From NCBI GenBank assembly GCA_937924675.1, contig CALEVL010000165.1, forward strand, positions 1 to 24,532: 24,532 nucleotides of DNA. The letters are read 5' to 3'. Below are positions 22,358 through 24,532 of the stretch, in pieces (position 1 is the stretch's first letter; each line of letters starts with the position of its first letter). The notes below the pieces were generated by a model that was not told where the DNA came from, did not search any database, and was given only the letters and a program-made list of their open reading frames with translations. This DNA is from an uncultured Ignavibacteria bacterium (lineage in GTDB: Bacteria > Bacteroidota > Ignavibacteria > Tepidaquicellales > Tepidaquicellaceae). Made by a program: the position numbers and the translations under genes.

Positions 22358-24202
22358 TTAATGCCTGAGATATTTGTCAAGAAAATCCAGCTTCGACTTG
22401 AACACTCTGATTTGATTTGACACTTTGCTGAAGCCGTGTCCTTCATCTTCAAGAAGAATGTACTCAACGGGTTTATTCTTCTCCTTGAGCTTGTTGACGA
22501 TCTGGACAGACTCGGCTTCAACTACTCGCGGATCATGCTTACCCTGAATCACCATGAGAGGGCAATTTATGTTATCCACAAAGTTGATTGGTGATCGTTC
22601 ATAAAGAAGATCCTTGTCCTTTTCCGCGTCTCCCACAAGTACTGCCGTCCCTTCTTTCCAATGCTCCGGTACGGATGACAGGAATGTGAAAAGATTTGAC
22701 GGCCCGAAAATATCTATAGCGCATTTCCAGATGTCGGGAGCTTTTGTAATACAAGTTAGTGTCATGAACCCGCCGAAACTTCCTCCGACCACGGCAATCC
22801 TTTTGGCATCAACGTATCCGGACTCTTTCAGATAATCAACACTGCCCAATACATCTTTGAACTCTGCACCTCCCCAGTCTTTGTAAATCATCTTTTGGAA
22901 AGTCTTACCGTATCCAATGCTGCCCCTGAAGTTTGGAGCAATAACAATGTATCCGGCATTTACCATCACCTGTACATACTTTGAGAAGTTATGCATTTCC
23001 TGATACTCAGGACCTCCATGCGGCCAGACAATTGCAGGATTCTTTCCATTCTTCTTCAGGCCCTTAGGGATATAAAGCAGAGCGTGTATTTTGAGTCCGT
23101 CGAAACTTTTGTAAAATACATCGTGAGGTTTTGTAAGTCCCCTTGCTGACACGCCGCCTACAAGAGAATTCGTGATCTGAGTTGTCTTTTCTTTCTTCAG
23201 GTCGTAAACAAATATCTCACCCGGTGTCAGAGGACTGTCGCAATGGAATACGATCTTTTTATCATCATGTGTGAACTTCAGAGATGAGTAATTTCCTTTC
23301 GGAACTTTCAGCTTGTGTCGTTTTCCGGTTTTCAGGCTGAACATCTTAGGAGAAATGCTTCCGTTCACATTAAGAGTGTAAATAAGAAAACTCTGATCGT
23401 GCGACAATTCAAAACTCATTATGTCCCAGTTCTCTTCTACCACCCAATGTGATTTTCCTTTCTTGATATCATAGTATCTGATTCCTTTAAATTCCCTGTC
23501 TTTGTCAGACACATAATAAAACCCCTTGCTGTCCTTATCAAACTCACTTCCTGCATTAAATACATTTACTTCTATGTCGTGTTCGGTGATATTGATAAGT
23601 TTGTCTTTTTTTGTATCATAAAGAAGGATATCGTTGTTGATGTTTCCATAGAATCTAACGAAGGTCATATAGCGCTCATTCGGGCTCCAGTCTTCTGCAT
23701 GTGTTGGATAAGTATCATCAAAACCTTTTACGAGAGTATTCTTTCCGGTTTTGAAGTCCTGTACATATACATCAAAATTATACTTCAGTCTTTTGTTCGT
23801 GGAGAAAAGAAACTTCGTTCCTTTAGAGTTGAACTTGTTAAAGAAGCATTGTGAACCCTCAAATCCTTCAGTCAGATACACAATGTCACTTTCATCATCC
23901 GGCATCTTGTATATCTGAAGATTTTCATCACCCTGCTTATCACTCATGAAGATCATCTCTTTAGATTTCGGGTTGTGATATACACCCTTGATCGCATCAT
24001 GCCATGTAGAAACCTGATCCGGCCATCCACCGGTAATTGGAACTCTCCAGATCTGAGGTGTTCCGGTAGTATTTGTAATGAAGAATATGGTCTTGTCGTC
24101 AGGAGAGATTGTGAACCCTGAAACTGTTCTTATCGAAAAGAATTTTTCGACCGGATATCTCTGATGTTGCTCGATGTTCTTGCTTTTCTTTTTGTTTTTC
24201 AT
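22358..24202 (-). CDS. S9-family (prolyl oligopeptidase-type) serine peptidase
   Basis: A 614-residue peptidase with an N-terminal beta-propeller of WD40/TolB-like blades (about residues 20-355; e.g. ISPDDKTIFFITN, WSPNERYMTFVRF, THDDKKIVFH) and a C-terminal alpha/beta-hydrolase domain (about 360-614). The catalytic triad is visible: S475 in VVGGSFGGFM, D557 in QGKHDPRV, and H589 in DEGHGF. The oxyanion region WPHGGP is at 393-398. The Lys-rich N-terminus has no signal peptide, so the enzyme is probably cytoplasmic, acting on short peptides (acylaminoacyl- or dipeptidyl-peptidase-like). The start is ATG at 24202. It is first in the run leading to carA, folD, prmA and the Ppx-like gene, so its promoter should lie in the structured region upstream. 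Confidence 0.9.
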   Translation of the reverse strand: MKNKKKSKNIEQHQRYPVEKFFSIRTVSGFTISPDDKTIFFITNTTGTPQIWRVPITGGWPDQVSTWHDAIKGVYHNPKSKEMIFMSDKQGDENLQIYKMPDDESDIVYLTEGFEGSQCFFNKFNSKGTKFLFSTNKRLKYNFDVYVQDFKTGKNTLVKGFDDTYPTHAEDWSPNERYMTFVRFYGNINNDILLYDTKKDKLINITEHDIEVNVFNAGSEFDKDSKGFYYVSDKDREFKGIRYYDIKKGKSHWVVEENWDIMSFELSHDQSFLIYTLNVNGSISPKMFSLKTGKRHKLKVPKGNYSSLKFTHDDKKIVFHCDSPLTPGEIFVYDLKKEKTTQITNSLVGGVSARGLTKPHDVFYKSFDGLKIHALLYIPKGLKKNGKNPAIVWPHGGPEYQEMHNFSKYVQVMVNAGYIVIAPNFRGSIGYGKTFQKMIYKDWGGAEFKDVLGSVDYLKESGYVDAKRIAVVGGSFGGFMTLTCITKAPDIWKCAIDIFGPSNLFTFLSSVPEHWKEGTAVLVGDAEKDKDLLYERSPINFVDNINCPLMVIQGKHDPRVVEAESVQIVNKLKEKNKPVEYILLEDEGHGFSKVSNQIRVFKSKLDFLDKYLRH

Positions 24203-24342
24203 GATTGCAAAATAGTTTTTTTTAGTTTCAGATTTTAGTCTAAAGATTGCCTGAGGTAGTTGACTTTACTACACATCCGTCCAAAACGTTTGAATTTTTT
24301 GGTGAGTTGGATTTAATAAGTTATGATGTCAAAGGTTATTCC

Positions 24343-24392
24343 GCTTTCTTTTGAACCCCCGATAGAATCATTCGGGGGCAGGCTAAGAAAGC
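24343..24392. repeat. Two-part intergenic stem-loop
   Basis: An inner hairpin pairs CCCCCGA (24356-24362) with TCGGGGG (24372-24378) around a 9-nt loop. Outside it, GCTTTCTT (24343-24350) pairs perfectly with AAGAAAGC (24385-24392) across a short internal loop. There is no T-run after it, so it is not a standard terminator. It is 141 bp or more upstream of the S9 peptidase start and next to two further repeats, which suggests an intergenic repeat element or an RNA structure. Confidence 0.65.
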
Positions 24393-24404
24393 TTAGCAAA
24401 GAAA

Positions 24405-24423
24405 CCCTTCGACAGGCTCAGGG
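24405..24423. repeat. CCCTTCGACAGGCTCAGGG short intergenic repeat
   Basis: A 19-bp sequence with CCCT/AGGG ends. I recall this 'CCCTTCGACAGGCTCAGGG' word as an intergenic repeat common in many bacterial genomes; no search was run. It lies between the stem-loop and the 43-bp tandem repeats. Together with them it fills the otherwise gene-free gap 24203-24532, which has no open frame I would call. Confidence 0.5.
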
Positions 24424-24436
24424 CAGCGAGTCGCCC

Positions 24437-24532
24437 GCCCGCCTGCAAAAAGTGCTGAAGTTCAGTATTCTCCGGGCAGGCCCGCCTGCAAAAAGTGCTG
24501 AAGTTCAGTATTCTCCGGGCAGGCCCGCCTGC
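24437..24532. repeat. 43-bp tandem repeat, truncated at window edge
   Basis: Two identical 43-bp units occupy 24437-24479 and 24480-24522, and the first 10 bp of a third (GCCCGCCTGC) reach the last base. Each unit runs from GCCCGCCTGC, through an AT-richer middle (AAAAAGTGCTGAAGTTCAG), to TCCGGGCAG. The GC-rich ends of adjoining units form GGGCAGGCCCGCC, which can fold back on itself. The unit is not a multiple of three and nothing suggests coding. The array may continue outside the window, so the copy number is unknown. Confidence 0.9.

Overview
The window is a dense, moderately AT-rich stretch of a bacterial chromosome made almost entirely of housekeeping genes. The best taxonomic reading is the FCB group, probably the Ignavibacteriota/Chlorobi side. 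This is an inference from four things: the dnaN-recF-DUF721-gyrB order, a secreted LVIVD/choice-of-anchor-B protein with a paired dockerin-like calcium-binding module, frequent TTG starts, and few Shine-Dalgarno sites. No rRNA, tRNA, IS element, CRISPR array or complete defence system is visible.

Region 1 (1-4398, + strand) is a tightly packed run: a DUF1232 membrane protein, a YmdB-type metallophosphoesterase, an O-methyltransferase, a ComEA-like helix-hairpin-helix protein, an orphan PilM-like protein, rsmD and coaD. The last three genes are separated by 0-6 bp and probably share a transcript. Region 2 (4399-5491) holds an imperfect inverted repeat built on a 10-bp period, a secreted thioredoxin-fold protein that has lost both active-site cysteines, and a short remnant that resembles the C-terminus of a PIN-domain toxin.

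Region 3 (5492-11205, - strand) is the replication block. In transcription order it reads dnaN, recF, DUF721/DciA-like, gyrB, then uppP. dnaA is not next to dnaN. Region 4 (11435-15097) contains a strong terminator, the 775-residue secreted protein (- strand) and, divergently, two tandem paralogous secreted proteins of unknown function (+ strand).

Region 5 (15098-17386, - strand) has two unrelated cupins reading into cysS. Region 6 (17410-18584) has a terminator, a fatty-acid-hydroxylase-like membrane protein and mscL. Region 7 (18621-24202, - strand) is a close run in transcription order: an S9 peptidase, carA, folD, prmA and a Ppx/GppA phosphatase. The right end (24203-24532) is non-coding and structured: a two-part stem-loop, a short palindrome-like repeat, and a 43-bp tandem repeat that runs off the edge.

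The genes cover replication and topology (dnaN, recF, gyrB, DciA-like), translation (rsmD, prmA, cysS), cofactors and nucleotides (coaD, folD, carA) and the envelope (uppP, mscL, lipid hydroxylase, secreted proteins). I see no clear new multi-gene system. The most distinctive items are the cysteine-less thioredoxin-fold protein, the twin secreted paralogs, and the two repeat-bearing intergenic regions.
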